A stretch of DNA of 64,000 nt, taken from Pyrobaculum sp. 3827-6. GTDB taxonomy: Archaea > Thermoproteota > Thermoprotei > Thermoproteales > Thermoproteaceae. Every line of letters begins with the position of its first letter. Within the stretch, counting starts at the first letter, position 1. The notes under the pieces were generated by a model. It did not search any database, had not been told where the DNA came from, and worked only from the letters and a program-made list of their open reading frames with translations. The stretch is taken from assembly GCF_025641885.1 (NCBI RefSeq), contig NZ_JAOTQN010000001.1:868001-932000 (forward strand). Reading direction: 5' to 3'. A program made the position numbers and the translations under genes. Positions 25,459 through 34,625 of the stretch are shown here, one piece after another.

Positions 25459-25950
25459 GTGGAGCTGGCGGTTCCTGGCTCTCTGTTGGCTGTCTTGGCG
25501 TATGTGGTTCACATCTTTGGCTTTGTGCTGGCGGTTGTGGGGTGGGCGCAACAGGGCGTCTATCTACTCGTCGTTTCCCATCTGCTTATGCTATTTGGGA
25601 TGGGCATGCTTTTTGTGGGGCTTTCGGGGTATGGGAGGCTTGGCGCGGCGTTTGTACTGCTGTCGGAGGTATTAAGCATCTACACACGGTTTTCTGTGTT
25701 TATATTTATGTCGCCGGCTTCTTTCTACACGGTGCTGGCGCCCGCGGGGCTGTCACTACTGTGGGTTGAGACGGCCAAGAGGAGGGGGGCGTTGGCCAAG
25801 TCTCTAAGTATTCTGCTCCTCGCCAGCTTCGTCTCGACTACCCTCGCCTTGGTGGGGTACGTACTTGGGGTGGGGATCGTGCCGGCGCTCCCCCTCGCGT
25901 ATCTACTCGAAGGCCCCGTCGGCCAGGTAGCTGTTGCACCGGCGCGGTAG
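25459..25950 (+). CDS. Polytopic membrane protein of unknown function
   Basis: 163 residues with about five hydrophobic segments (SLLAVLAYVVHIFGFVLAVVG, LLVVSHLLMLFGMGMLFVGL, SFYTVLAPAGLSLLWV, SILLLASFVSTTLALVGYVLG). No charged catalytic motif and no family recognised. The leaderless GTG at 25459 follows the TATA box GCTTATATAT at 25431-25440. Confidence 0.7.
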   Translation: MELAVPGSLLAVLAYVVHIFGFVLAVVGWAQQGVYLLVVSHLLMLFGMGMLFVGLSGYGRLGAAFVLLSEVLSIYTRFSVFIFMSPASFYTVLAPAGLSLLWVETAKRRGALAKSLSILLLASFVSTTLALVGYVLGVGIVPALPLAYLLEGPVGQVAVAPAR

Positions 25951-26079
25951 CGCCGCATCGGCGCATTACCGGACAGCGCCTGGCGTGGGGGGGCTTCTAC
26001 CGGAGAGGCCAGCTTGTCCAACGCCGACGGTTGCCCGGGTTCGGGGTTCTGGTTTTTATAGCGGTTTTTATCTGGGGTT

Positions 26080-26847
26080 GTGGAGGTGGCGGTGGCGCAG
26101 ATGCCTAGGTTTTCGCGGGTGGAGGAGGGGGTGGCGTGGTTGCTGGGGCGGGTTCCGCGGGTGGATCTGCTGGTGCTTCCGGAGTACTGGCTGGGGGCTA
26201 GAGCTCTGGAGGAGGGGGAGTTTGGGCGGGTGGTGTCGGGGCTGGTGGAGGTGGCGGGGGTGGTTGGGGGTGTGGTGGTGGGGGGCGGCCTCGCGGTGAG
26301 GCGGGGCGGCGCCGTGGTGAACGTCTGCCCCGTGGTGGGGAGGGACGGCTTGTTGACGTGGGGGGAGAAGATCTTCCCCTCGGCGGCCACCGGGGAGAGG
26401 GGCTGGGTCTCGCCGGGGAGGCGGCTGGCGCTGTTTAGGGCTGGGGGGTTTGTAGTTGGCTGTCTGGTGTGTGTAGATCTGCTTTATCCGGAGCTCGCGC
26501 GGAGGTTGGCCTCCGCCGGGGCTGAGGTGCTGGTTAACCCCGCCAGCATTTCCGCAGACCGCCGGGGGCTGTGGAGGGCTGTGGGCTTGGTGCGGGCGTT
26601 TGAAAACTCGGTGTACGTCGCGGCGGCGCTTGGGACTGGCTACCGCTACGCAGACGGGCGGCCGGCGGCTGGGGGGTCCTACGTGGCTTCTCCCAACGGC
26701 GGGTTGGTGGACTTCGGCGAGGAGGCAGGGGTCTACACGGCGCGGATCAGCCGCTCGGAGCTGGACTACGCCAGGTCAAGGCGGCGCTACCTGGAGGACG
26801 TGGCTAGGGGGGCGCCGGAGGTTGACTTAAATACCCACGGCCTATAG
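26080..26847 (+). CDS. Carbon-nitrogen hydrolase (nitrilase superfamily)
   Basis: 255 residues with the Glu-Lys-Cys triad in the usual order: Glu in LLVLPEYWLG, Lys in GEKIFPS, Cys in GCLVCVDLLYPELARRLA. These enzymes hydrolyse amides or nitriles; archaeal members include omega-amidase- and carbamoyl-type hydrolases. The substrate is not determinable. The GTG start follows GGTTTTTATAGCGG. Six bases separate its stop from the TrmO gene, yet a TATA box (CTTAAATAC) inside its last codons may drive trmO separately. Confidence 0.85.
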   Translation: MEVAVAQMPRFSRVEEGVAWLLGRVPRVDLLVLPEYWLGARALEEGEFGRVVSGLVEVAGVVGGVVVGGGLAVRRGGAVVNVCPVVGRDGLLTWGEKIFPSAATGERGWVSPGRRLALFRAGGFVVGCLVCVDLLYPELARRLASAGAEVLVNPASISADRRGLWRAVGLVRAFENSVYVAAALGTGYRYADGRPAAGGSYVASPNGGLVDFGEEAGVYTARISRSELDYARSRRRYLEDVARGAPEVDLNTHGL

Positions 26848-26852
26848 GCGAC

Positions 26853-27335
26853 GTGTCGTGTCCAATCTGCCTAAAGCCTGTGGGGGTCGTGGAGGTAGGC
26901 CTCCCGCGGCTGGGGCGGGTGGATAAATACGACTTCGTGTCTGTGATTCGGATTTTCGACGAGTATGTGGAGGGGCTTGGGGGGCTGGAGGAGTACAGCC
27001 ACGCATTCATAATATGGCTCTTCCACGAGACACGGGGCGTCAAGCTGAAGCTGAGGCCCTGGGGCCGGGAAGACTTCCCAGAGGTGGGCATATTCGCCAC
27101 GCGCTTCACCCAGAGGCCCAACCCCATCGCCCTCTCCATAGTCAAGATCGTGGAGGTGGACCCGCCGAGGCTCAGAGTCCTAGGCCTCGACGCGTGGAGC
27201 GGGAGCCCCGTGCTGGACATCAAGCCCTACGACCACCTCGACGTCGTCAACGAGTTCAGAACCCCAGACTGGTTCGAGGAGTTTTTCAAAGAGACACGCG
27301 GCGGCCTCCCCCGCTGGCTAGGCCCAAGCCGCTAA
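26853..27335 (+). CDS. TrmO-like tRNA (t6A37) methyltransferase family protein
   Basis: 160 residues of the TsaA/TrmO (UPF0066) beta-barrel family. Diagnostic parts are EEYSHAFIIWLFH, FATRFTQRPNPIALSIVKI and LDAWSGSPVLDIKPYDHLD. The bacterial enzyme methylates N6-threonylcarbamoyladenosine at tRNA position 37 using SAM; archaeal members share the fold. An N-terminal CPIC pair is unusual but short. The leaderless GTG at 26853 lies 24 nt from its TATA box. Confidence 0.9.
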   Translation: MSCPICLKPVGVVEVGLPRLGRVDKYDFVSVIRIFDEYVEGLGGLEEYSHAFIIWLFHETRGVKLKLRPWGREDFPEVGIFATRFTQRPNPIALSIVKIVEVDPPRLRVLGLDAWSGSPVLDIKPYDHLDVVNEFRTPDWFEEFFKETRGGLPRWLGPSR

Positions 27336-27615
27336 GGGCAACTGCGCATCTACCGCGCACCAATGCCGCATCCCTTCACGAGGCCCCGCCAGCCCTCTAA
27401 ATGGCAAGGCCACCAGCAACTATCAGCGGCATTCGGAGGGATCCGAGGTCTTCTAGAGCACGTTCCTGGGATGATGCCGGTGTTGTGAATTGATCACGCT
27501 GATCCCAGCCGCGGTTGCGGCTGGGGTGCCTACGCCGCTAGATGAAATTATGTAAGAGAGCACCGCGCCGCGGATCTAGACGGGGTAGCACCTCTCGCCC
27601 CGTCCTATTTGTCGC
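27336..27615. other. Island left boundary region with a strong hairpin
   Basis: No gene seen. At 27504-27525 a perfect 9-bp stem (CCCAGCCGC / GCGGCTGGG, loop GGTT) is followed by GTGCC, and could terminate trmO transcription or be a boundary structure. Just upstream, GGGATGATG...CTGATCCC has C-box-like and D-box-like words with a short closing stem, but the 39-nt length is too small for a standard C/D RNA. Confidence 0.4.
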
Positions 27616-27692
27616 GTTTTACGTTGTATCTCCGCCGTTATGCGTAGACTTTGAGTAGATAAGTCTTATATATCCCGGCGTAGCGGCGTTTC
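27616..27692 (+). promoter_or_regulatory. R-box promoter copy R1 (class B)
   Basis: The first of nine near-identical modules. From TTTTACGTTGTATCTCC to the start codon is 76 nt. The class B middle reads CGTAGACTTTGAGTA-ATAAG, followed by the TATA box CTTATATA (27664-27671), CCCGG, and a CGGCG-rich block just before ATG 27693. The TATA-to-ATG distance of about 25 nt implies a leaderless transcript. Confidence 0.8.
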
Positions 27693-27851
27693 ATGAAGGC
27701 TCCGGGACCCGGGCTTGAGGCGGCTGTGTTGGTGGCTGTGGGGCTGGTTGTGCTGGTGGTTGCGTTAACACAAAGCGATTTATCTAAATATCAAGACCCG
27801 TTGTTTCCGGGGGTGAAGATGGCGAAGCCAGCCACGTGCCAGAGTGTGTGA
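27693..27851 (+). pseudogene. Truncated N-terminus of a serine protease paralogue
   Basis: 52 codons directly behind R1: MKAPGPGLEAAVLVAVGLVVLVVAL, a hydrophobic anchor, then DPLFPGVKM and a stop soon after. The protease behind R5 has DPIYPGVEI at the same point after its anchor. It is followed by a partner-type gene just as the R5 protease is. I infer a protease gene that lost its catalytic domain; expression of a 52-residue membrane peptide remains possible. Confidence 0.55.
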
Positions 27852-27878
27852 ATAGATTCTACGGCTTGGGGTTTAGGT

Positions 27879-28907
27879 ATGGCAACTAGGTTGCTAATTC
27901 TCTTACTGCTGGCGGCCGCGGCTTTAATGGCCGTAGAGGTGTATCACGGCCAAGTTGTAAAGTTTGGCAACCTCACGGTGGTGTACTCAGTTTACGAAAT
28001 CCCGGCGGTGAGAGTTGAGCTAAACGGATGTGTCTACTACGTAGTACGTGGCCATGACCCGAAGATTGTAGACATGTGGCGCCGTACGCAGAAAGAGCTA
28101 GCCGTGTTTCACAACTTCACAGAGAGGTGGCAGAGGGAGTTTGAATTCAAGACGTGGCCTCTTATAGCTGACGAGCTTAGATCTGCCAACTACAGCGGAT
28201 ACCTAGATTTCTACTACTGTTGCGGCCCTCTTGTAAACAGGTCCCTCGCAGAGAGACTCTCAAAATCAAGCAGGTGGGTAAACAGGACGGTTTCGCTCGC
28301 CGACGCCGTGAACAAGACGCTTAAAGTAGCAGGTCTAGATGTTAGGGGCGTCTATATTAACGTGTGGCAGGGCTTCATAAGCGTGGAGGCCTTCACAGAC
28401 CCCCGCAGAGGCCTCAGCCAATACGCCAAGGTGAAAGGCGATCTTGACAGTGTATTTAAAGCGTATAAAGACCTTAAACTGCTAGCGATTATAAACATAA
28501 AAGAGGCCCCGGCCCCGTCGCCCTACGTAGTCGGGCTCGACCTTGAGTCTGTCAAGGAGAAGCTAGCCGGGCTTAAAGAGGCTATATTCCAAGCGTATAG
28601 AGAAAGGGGAGTAGACATGAATCCCATTGACGTCGTCACTGGCATAGGCGCCAGAGAGGGGCTCTACTTAGTACTAATAGCGCCGCCTAATGAAACAGAT
28701 TTTCTAAAAGCGCTTACAGAGAAAAGCGCCAAGGGGCTGGGGGCGTGCCCCAACGGCTCCGTAGTAATCTTCTTCAAGACCGGCGCCCGCGAGCTCGTCG
28801 GCGTCAGCATTCCGTGGCACCTAGCGGCGCTGGAGGTCGTAGCGATAGCGGCGGCCACCTCCGCCACCGTCTACGTCGTTAAGAAAAAGTTAACCAAACC
28901 GAAATAA
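27879..28907 (+). CDS. Membrane-anchored surface protein (protease-partner type)
   Basis: 342 residues: signal-like segment RLLILLLLAAAALMAV, an extracellular region with several N-glycosylation sequons (NLT, NFT, NYS, NRS, NRT, NKT), then a C-terminal helix LAALEVVAIAAATSATVYVV and tail KKKLTKPK. The layout matches the genes at 36830 and 39298. Shared marks are an early Cys followed by a strand (CVYYVV, compare CSAYVYVA) and a late Cys before F-x-KTG (CPNG...FFKTGAR, compare CKSP...FWPKTGYD). The two Cys may form a disulfide. Function unknown; location behind a protease-type gene suggests a partner or substrate. Confidence 0.7.
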   Translation: MATRLLILLLLAAAALMAVEVYHGQVVKFGNLTVVYSVYEIPAVRVELNGCVYYVVRGHDPKIVDMWRRTQKELAVFHNFTERWQREFEFKTWPLIADELRSANYSGYLDFYYCCGPLVNRSLAERLSKSSRWVNRTVSLADAVNKTLKVAGLDVRGVYINVWQGFISVEAFTDPRRGLSQYAKVKGDLDSVFKAYKDLKLLAIINIKEAPAPSPYVVGLDLESVKEKLAGLKEAIFQAYRERGVDMNPIDVVTGIGAREGLYLVLIAPPNETDFLKALTEKSAKGLGACPNGSVVIFFKTGARELVGVSIPWHLAALEVVAIAAATSATVYVVKKKLTKPK

Positions 28908-29269
28908 GAGGTTTTCCCCCGCCCACGTTTTCGCGGGGGCGTTAATCTCCCGGAGGCGCTTTGATACATGCTACGTGCGTCTATCAAGCCGTTCCAAACC
29001 CCCATGGGATTTATCTTGAAACGTGGGGCACTAAGTCCACCAGCACGCCGCTTCTTGAATAGATAGCTTCCTCTAGCGTGAAGAGACGTGGCGGTTCTCT
29101 GGCGTTGGCGATGGTTAAGAGTTGGCGTCTCAAGGTTTGCAGTTGCTATTTTATCCCTGGGTGCAGGATTTCGGCGGCCGTGCCGTTTTTGACGAATATG
29201 GCTTCTCGTGCTGTCGCCGCGGTTGCTGTGTGAGGCGACTAGGCGTCTGCCGGCCCATCAAGCCGCTTT

Positions 29270-29346
29270 GTTTTACGTTGTATCTACACCGCTATGTGTG
29301 GACTGTGAGTATGCAAACCATATATATCCCGGCACAGCGGCGCGTC
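29270..29346 (+). promoter_or_regulatory. R-box promoter copy R2 (class A)
   Basis: TTTTACGTTGTATCT at 29271 to ATG 29347 is 76 nt. The class A middle is TGTGAGTATGCAAACC, followed by TATATAT (29319-29326) and CCCGGCACAGCGGCG. The left arm is CACCGCTATG, an 8/10 match to the reverse complement of the right arm CACAGCGGCG. Confidence 0.8.
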
Positions 29347-31650
29347 ATGAAGGTTCCGAAGCCCCGAGCGCTAGTGGGCGGGGCGTATTCAAAGCGCTTA
29401 GGCTCTTTATCTGGAGCGGCTTCAGAGCCCAGGGTTGCGGCGATTATAGTCGTGGTAGTGATAGTGTTGCCTATGTTTGCATTATCTCAAGTTTTAGAAA
29501 TTCCGGAACAGAAAGGACAAAAGCTGTTCGTGTACCTAGTTGAGTCAGATATACCGCTTGGAGATGAGGTCCCCCATTTACCCGGCGCCAAGTGGGCTCT
29601 TGGCGAGCAGGCGCTGGTGGTGTTCGTGCCTAGGGACGTAGGGCGGGGCTTTGTACTATTTACAAACGAGACTGTGGACATACCGGCATACGACAGGAAA
29701 TACTTCTTGCTAGCGCTCCCCGCGGGGGCCAAGCCGGCTAAGGCTAGGGGCAACGCCACGTTGAAGACACCAGACGGGGAATTCCCCGTGGTGTTTAGAA
29801 AGCCAGATGGGGGGTTAATAGAGGTTGTGGCGGGGAGCGTAGACGAGGCCTTCAAAATATTGAGGGAGTTGGGCTTTCAGCCGGAGTTCCGCGGGCGGGC
29901 GAGACTTGAAAGAGGCGGCGGATCTAGACCGGACGGCGCGTCAGCCGCGGCGGCCGCCCCCGCCCCCAGCACTGGCGCCTCGCTATACGTCTACGGCGGG
30001 GTGTACTTCAGACCGGTGAGAGTGAGCAGTAGCTATACGGAATACGTAGTGCCAGTACATGGGGAATCCGGCGCCAGCGCTTGTAGAAACGTGCCCGACG
30101 CGGCGTATATCGGCTACGACGCGGCTTCGCTATCACTAGGCGTGTTAATTAAAGGCGGCTCTGTAGACGGCGTGTTGACAGCAGACGTCTACCGCATAAA
30201 CGCCGACGGCACATGCACGCTTCTTCAATCCAGCTCCTACACCTTGGCCGACAGAGCCAGGTTGTGGATTTCTGGTGTTAACCTAGACAGCAGCCGGGAT
30301 AGCGAGCTGGCGGTTAGACTCAGAGTTTACATAAACACGTACTCCGGCGCGCCGGCCGTTAGCATAAACGGCACTGTGCAGTACCTCCGATACTACTACC
30401 GTAACTACACACTAGCTGAGATGTTATACGCCACGGCCACAGACTACTATGGACGGCTGAGCGGATACTCGGTGGGTAGCTATATCGACAGAATTCTAAT
30501 AGGGCCCTACGCCGCCTTCGACGGCCTAGTCGAGGGGACCTTCACGGGGGGCGTAGCCCTGCAGTTGACCACAGACGCCGTGGGCGGTACATGTCCGGGA
30601 CTTATGTGGGAGCTGTGGCTCAACGGCATGTGGTATGTGGCGGGGTCAACGGCATACGGCAGTTATAACAGTGGGGCTAACGGATGTTTTTACGAAATAG
30701 ACACGGGGACCTACAGCCTCGGCGCCTATCCCTACAGCTTTGCCAAATCCTTCGGCGGGGCGCTCTCCTGGCTTGTCAAAATAAAGTTTGACAACGGCGC
30801 TACTCCATACGTGAGGTCTATTTTCGTCAGAACCGCCGAGGTTTTCAGAGCGTGGCGCTGGGTAGAGCAGTGGAGGGATTTCCCAGACGCCATGGATAAG
30901 ATATGGAGGAACCCCTACGCGGCCTCCGTCCTCGAAATATACGGCGCCCCTTCCGACCCCCAAGCCGGCCCATATGTATACCACGGGCTCGTACTCCTCA
31001 GAGTTAATGATATATACGACACGTACCAGCGAATAATGCTCCAAGTCGCAGGGCGCTTTGTGTCTGGTAGTTATGTGGATTATATAAAGGGGTTTGAAGT
31101 GTACATGAGGCTGTCTATTCCAACGAAGACTAGCTCAGGTTCGGCCTCTCTGTACAAGGCCAACTACATTAAAGGGACCTCTATTGCCGATGTCACAAAG
31201 CCTTGGCTTATAGACGTCGCTCAGAGAGTTCTCGATGCTATAAACTTCATCTTAATCTTCGTGCCAAGCAAACTGGCGTCTCTACTCGCCTTCTTAGCAG
31301 GCCAGGCACTGCAGACTGCGTCAGGTAGCTATAACCTGGACATTATCGATAGTAATAACGTGAGAGTTTGGTGGACCGCACCTTGGACCGGATCAGAGTC
31401 AGATTCGCTATTATTCGCCATAAGTCTTCCCACGGCGGCGGCAGATCCTTATGCGAGCATGCCCATAGAGGTGAAAATCACCAAAGCCTGTTTAGAACAG
31501 TACTGCATCAGCCCAGATCAGGGACTCAAGGGTTATATCCAGCCGACAAATCCATTCATCTATTCTGCCTTAAGACACGCCGAGGTGAAAACGTGGATGT
31601 TTAGAGGACTAACAAGCGCCGGTATGAAATATGTACTTAATGACTCCTAA
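29347..31650 (+). CDS. Large exported Tyr/Gly-rich surface protein
   Basis: 767 residues. A basic head (MKVPKPRALVGGAYSKRLG) precedes one hydrophobic segment, AAIIVVVVIVLPMFAL (about 36-52). The rest is an extracellular beta-rich chain with an Ala/Pro linker near residue 200 and several N-glycosylation sequons (NET, NAT, NGT, NYT). A second hydrophobic stretch, FILIFVPSKLASLLAFLAGQAL, lies near residue 640. No known family; not an S-layer type I recognise. The frame is open further upstream through R2, but ATG 29347 is fixed by the TATA box. It overlaps the membrane gene at 31631. Confidence 0.75.
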   Translation: MKVPKPRALVGGAYSKRLGSLSGAASEPRVAAIIVVVVIVLPMFALSQVLEIPEQKGQKLFVYLVESDIPLGDEVPHLPGAKWALGEQALVVFVPRDVGRGFVLFTNETVDIPAYDRKYFLLALPAGAKPAKARGNATLKTPDGEFPVVFRKPDGGLIEVVAGSVDEAFKILRELGFQPEFRGRARLERGGGSRPDGASAAAAAPAPSTGASLYVYGGVYFRPVRVSSSYTEYVVPVHGESGASACRNVPDAAYIGYDAASLSLGVLIKGGSVDGVLTADVYRINADGTCTLLQSSSYTLADRARLWISGVNLDSSRDSELAVRLRVYINTYSGAPAVSINGTVQYLRYYYRNYTLAEMLYATATDYYGRLSGYSVGSYIDRILIGPYAAFDGLVEGTFTGGVALQLTTDAVGGTCPGLMWELWLNGMWYVAGSTAYGSYNSGANGCFYEIDTGTYSLGAYPYSFAKSFGGALSWLVKIKFDNGATPYVRSIFVRTAEVFRAWRWVEQWRDFPDAMDKIWRNPYAASVLEIYGAPSDPQAGPYVYHGLVLLRVNDIYDTYQRIMLQVAGRFVSGSYVDYIKGFEVYMRLSIPTKTSSGSASLYKANYIKGTSIADVTKPWLIDVAQRVLDAINFILIFVPSKLASLLAFLAGQALQTASGSYNLDIIDSNNVRVWWTAPWTGSESDSLLFAISLPTAAADPYASMPIEVKITKACLEQYCISPDQGLKGYIQPTNPFIYSALRHAEVKTWMFRGLTSAGMKYVLNDS

Positions 31651-32152
31651 ATTAGTTCTCCTCTCCGCTTTAGTTTTTTATTCTTTATTATGGCTCATTA
31701 TACCTTGGTCTAGGGCTGTGGCGTTGTTTATTACAGGTGCTGCGTTCCTCTGGATCCTCTTCTTCTCGTCGCTGGTTGTAAACATTAAGCGTAGAGAGAT
31801 AGTTGCCGCCGTAGCCCTCTCGACCCCCTTCGCCTTTGCGGCGCTGTCAACCGAGGCCTTGATATGGTACGGGCTGGGCCCCCTGGCGGCGCTCATCTGG
31901 CTTATATATCTCGCAAGGGGGGTCTACGGCAGTTGGCTTAAGGGAATTTTCTTCATACTTGGCGTGATGTGGCTACACGTACTTCTACTCATCGCCATAG
32001 ATGTAACAACGGGGGGAGTTTTAACAAAGGCCTACGGCGTCGGCCTCCACCCATTCCAGAGGTGGAATGTTCCGGTTATTGCAACGGCAGACACGTCGGC
32101 GTTGTACACAGCGGCTGAGGTATTGAAAAAATTATTGAAGCTCTGGCGATAG
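31631..32152 (+). CDS. Polytopic membrane protein coupled to the R2 surface protein
   Basis: 173 residues with four or five hydrophobic helices (LVLLSALVFYSLLWLIIPW, AVALFITGAAFLWILFF, IVAAVALSTPFAFAALS, GIFFILGVMWLHVLLLIAI). The ATG lies 20 nt inside the end of the surface-protein gene, and a second ATG at 31640 is also possible. Tight overlap indicates co-translation. The R7 operon has the same order, exported protein then polytopic protein, so a conserved partnership is likely. No family recognised. Confidence 0.7.
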   Translation: MYLMTPKLVLLSALVFYSLLWLIIPWSRAVALFITGAAFLWILFFSSLVVNIKRREIVAAVALSTPFAFAALSTEALIWYGLGPLAALIWLIYLARGVYGSWLKGIFFILGVMWLHVLLLIAIDVTTGGVLTKAYGVGLHPFQRWNVPVIATADTSALYTAAEVLKKLLKLWR

Positions 32153-32313
32153 ACGGGAAAGTCGATCCGCCAAGGCCGACGGCCACCTAGGCGCCGATTT
32201 GACACCTATTTTAGAGACGCTGTGCTTGCGCTTGCTCAAATCTCAGCAAATTTGTGATATAGAATGCCGCGTGTTAAACGCCACAGTGTTTACCACGCCG
32301 TCCTTAATGCCCG

Positions 32314-32389
32314 AGTTTACGTTGTATCTCCGCCGCTATGTGCGAATCAGGAGTATGCAAACCATATATATCCCGGCACAGCGGCGGGC
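32314..32389 (+). promoter_or_regulatory. R-box promoter copy R3 (class A)
   Basis: TTTACGTTGTATCTCC then CGCCGCTATG (left arm), GCGAATCAGGAGTATGCAAA, TATATAT (32365-32371), CCCGG and right arm CACAGCGGCG, ending at GTG 32390. The arms match at 9 of 10 positions and bracket the TATA box. Confidence 0.82.
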
Positions 32390-33934
32390 GTGGCGCAGAA
32401 ACCCCGAGTAATCAAGCTGGTGGCGTTGGCGGCTTTGGTTGCCGTGGTGTTTGTGGTGCTGGGGTTTCAGACGCCTAGCCCGGGGGTCACGCTGAGGTTT
32501 GAGCTCTACGAGGCTGGCGTCAAGAAGAGCGACCTCTTTACAAGGCCTGACGTGGCCGCCGTGGTCTTCGTAAGAGCCGTCACGCCGGATGGAGAAGTGG
32601 CAGTTTTCTCAGGGCCCACCAGGGGCTCTGTACACATACCAGCCGGCGCCCTAGCCGACGTGGCTAAGAACTGGACTGAATTACTGAGGGCGAGGGGGCA
32701 CGACCCCGAGGACTTCTTCACGGCGCTTATAGTCAGCCTGGCGGTTGTAAACAAAACCAGTGGGAGGCCTCTGTTCTACACCACCTACTTCCTAGACTAC
32801 CCCCCAGCCAAGGTGGCGAGGGGAGACAGAGAGCTGATATACACGCTACATGTGGCAAAGGGCAGGGGGGAGTGGAGGGCGCATGTGGCTAAGGTGGATA
32901 GAGAGGAGAAGAGAGGACTGCTTGCAAGCTACGGCTCTGCGCCTCCCTCGATGAAGCCGCCGTATGCCGAGCCGCCGAAAGACACGTGGTGTGAAGTAGT
33001 GAATCCAGACCCCCCGGTGTTTATCTGCTGGTATAGAAAGGCTTGGGTGGGAGTTGACAACTTAACCGCCGTGTTTCCCTCTACGTACTTCACAAACTAC
33101 AACGGCAGGCTGTATATGAAAGTGCCTGTTGTCATTGCGGTAAACAACTTTACATACAGCGGATCGGTGGGGCTGAGCATAATAGGCGGTATATTGACTA
33201 CTTCACAATTAGCCGTCGGCGTCTCTTTATCGGTTCCGGGTAACAGCAGATCCTCAATTAACTTAGCTAGATGGAGCTGGGGAGGTAAGCAGTACTATTT
33301 AACAGACGGGCTGTTCTTAGGTCCTACCAGCTCTGGCTGGATTTGGATATTGGGGAGGCCTGTCTTCGTCTCGTACGACGTCTACTACGAGGGGCCCATA
33401 GGCAGAGAATATATACGAGAGGAGGACTACTTCTACATAGCGGATATCTACATCAGCGGTAGCACAATTGTAAGTGGAAAAGATTTTGGCCTGCCCCAGG
33501 AAATTATTGACTTCTTCTACGGCGGGGTAGATAAGCAACGACTCTCCATTTCCAACACTGCGCTTTCAGACGGGGCTCTTCAGCCCGGCGAGACTATGTG
33601 GTTCCACGAGATATTCCCCTGTGGGGTTGGTTTTGAAGTGGATATCCCAGTGGGCGCCGTGGCGCTGGCAGTTTTGACCAGAACGCCGATTCCCATAACA
33701 CTGCCTAAAGGCGTATTCCCCGGCATAGACATATCGCTGTCTATTCAAGGCGCCGTGATAGAAGTCGCAGGCTCGATAACCAACTACGGCGACCACCCCG
33801 GCGTCCCCAACGACTACAACGTCCCGGAGTACATATACGCCGCTGTGAGCAAGTATCAATACACCGCGACGGACTTGTGGGGCAACACCTGCCACAACCA
33901 AGTGCCACCCGTCATATACATAGAGGCTAGGTAA
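32390..33934 (+). CDS. Large exported surface protein, paralogue of the R9 product
   Basis: 514 residues from GTG: head MAQKPRVIK, hydrophobic segment LVALAALVAVVFVVLGF, then an extracellular chain. The first about 180 residues resemble the R9 protein in layout (a VAVVNKTSGRPLFYTTYF-like strand set after a helical L-x-RARGHDPED segment; R9 has LARKLGYKPDE). Near the C-terminus VPAGA/VLxR-type segments are also shared (IPVGAVALAVLTRTPIPITLPKG versus VPAGAIVNWVILKRFGVVLPSH). Sequons include NKT, NLT and NFT. No known family. No membrane gene follows. Confidence 0.75.
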   Translation: MAQKPRVIKLVALAALVAVVFVVLGFQTPSPGVTLRFELYEAGVKKSDLFTRPDVAAVVFVRAVTPDGEVAVFSGPTRGSVHIPAGALADVAKNWTELLRARGHDPEDFFTALIVSLAVVNKTSGRPLFYTTYFLDYPPAKVARGDRELIYTLHVAKGRGEWRAHVAKVDREEKRGLLASYGSAPPSMKPPYAEPPKDTWCEVVNPDPPVFICWYRKAWVGVDNLTAVFPSTYFTNYNGRLYMKVPVVIAVNNFTYSGSVGLSIIGGILTTSQLAVGVSLSVPGNSRSSINLARWSWGGKQYYLTDGLFLGPTSSGWIWILGRPVFVSYDVYYEGPIGREYIREEDYFYIADIYISGSTIVSGKDFGLPQEIIDFFYGGVDKQRLSISNTALSDGALQPGETMWFHEIFPCGVGFEVDIPVGAVALAVLTRTPIPITLPKGVFPGIDISLSIQGAVIEVAGSITNYGDHPGVPNDYNVPEYIYAAVSKYQYTATDLWGNTCHNQVPPVIYIEAR

Positions 33935-34417
33935 AGCCCCATCTATTTTTACTGTGAAGGAGAAGAGGGCGGAGCTGGCCGTAGGTAGAGATGTATAGGT
34001 TTCGGCCAAGGAGAGGCGAAGTCATAAAGGGAGATGGAAGACCAGCGCGCCAGCGCAGAGGGCAGAGGCGAGACGGAATACACGACTACGACGGCTTTGG
34101 TGGAGAATGGGAGGTGGAGATATGGTGAATTAGAAGTAGCTCTCAGAGGCGCCAACTAATGCGCCCGGGGGATCCCCCTGTGGAGTAGCGTGTCTACTTT
34201 GAGCCATGTGGGCGTTGGGGGTAGAAATTATGTAGCGCGGCTACGCGCGTGCCGAACCGGCGCCAGAGACGCTTAGTTCGGAATATCGATTGGCAACGTG
34301 TCGGCGCGTTGCCGTGCTGGAGCTTCCGCGCAGGAGACGCCGCCGGGGCGGCGGAGAGGCTATCTGCGGCGGAGGCGGGGCACGTCACTGTGACTACCAT
34401 GCTGTTCTCTCCGCTGT
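33935..34417. other. Gene-free stretch between R3 and R4 units
   Basis: No coding region is convincing. The first about 200 bases are purine-rich on the plus strand (GGAGAAGAGGGCGG..., AGGGAGATGGAAG...). The remainder is GC-rich with short frames only. It may be decayed coding sequence from an earlier unit. Confidence 0.35.
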
Positions 34418-34493
34418 GTTTTACGTTGCATTTCCGCCGCTATCCGTAGACTTTGAGTACATAAGTCCTATAAATCCGGGCGCAACGCCAGGC
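34418..34493 (+). promoter_or_regulatory. R-box promoter copy R4 (class B)
   Basis: TTTTACGTTGCATTTCC, CGCCGCTATC, then the class B middle CGTAGACTTTGAGTACATAAG, TATA box CCTATAAAT (34477-34485) and CCGGGCGCAACG before ATG 34494. The right-hand arm of the inverted repeat is eroded. Confidence 0.75.
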
Positions 34494-34619
34494 ATGGCTC
34501 CAAAACCTAAAACCTGGACCAGCGGCGTCCGCAGTAGCGGCGGCTTTCGAGGTTGCCGAATGCAAAAGAGGTCAGAATTTCAACCCCTACGAAATCCCTC
34601 TCATACACCTACGAGCTGA
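34494..34619 (+). pseudogene. Decayed first gene of the R4 unit
   Basis: A 41-codon frame starts at the R4 ATG (MAPKPKTWTSG...) but lacks the hydrophobic segment seen in all other R-box genes. In the next frame the same DNA reads PAASAVAAAFEVAEC, close to the usual anchor, so a frameshift after about codon 8 is likely. The remnant ends 6 nt before the partner-type gene. Confidence 0.5.
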
Positions 34620-34625
34620 GTTAAT

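Noticed and set aside
27468-27506. C/D-like RNA GGGATGATG...CTGATCCC
   Set aside because: Only 39 nt, no internal C'/D' pair, imperfect C box.
29122-29346. Coding extension upstream of the R2 gene, and likewise upstream of R3, R7, R8 and R9 genes
   Set aside because: The conserved DNA happens to be open (VVSPPLCANQEYAK-like in several copies), but the TATA box lies inside it and the heads align at the ATG or GTG after the R box.
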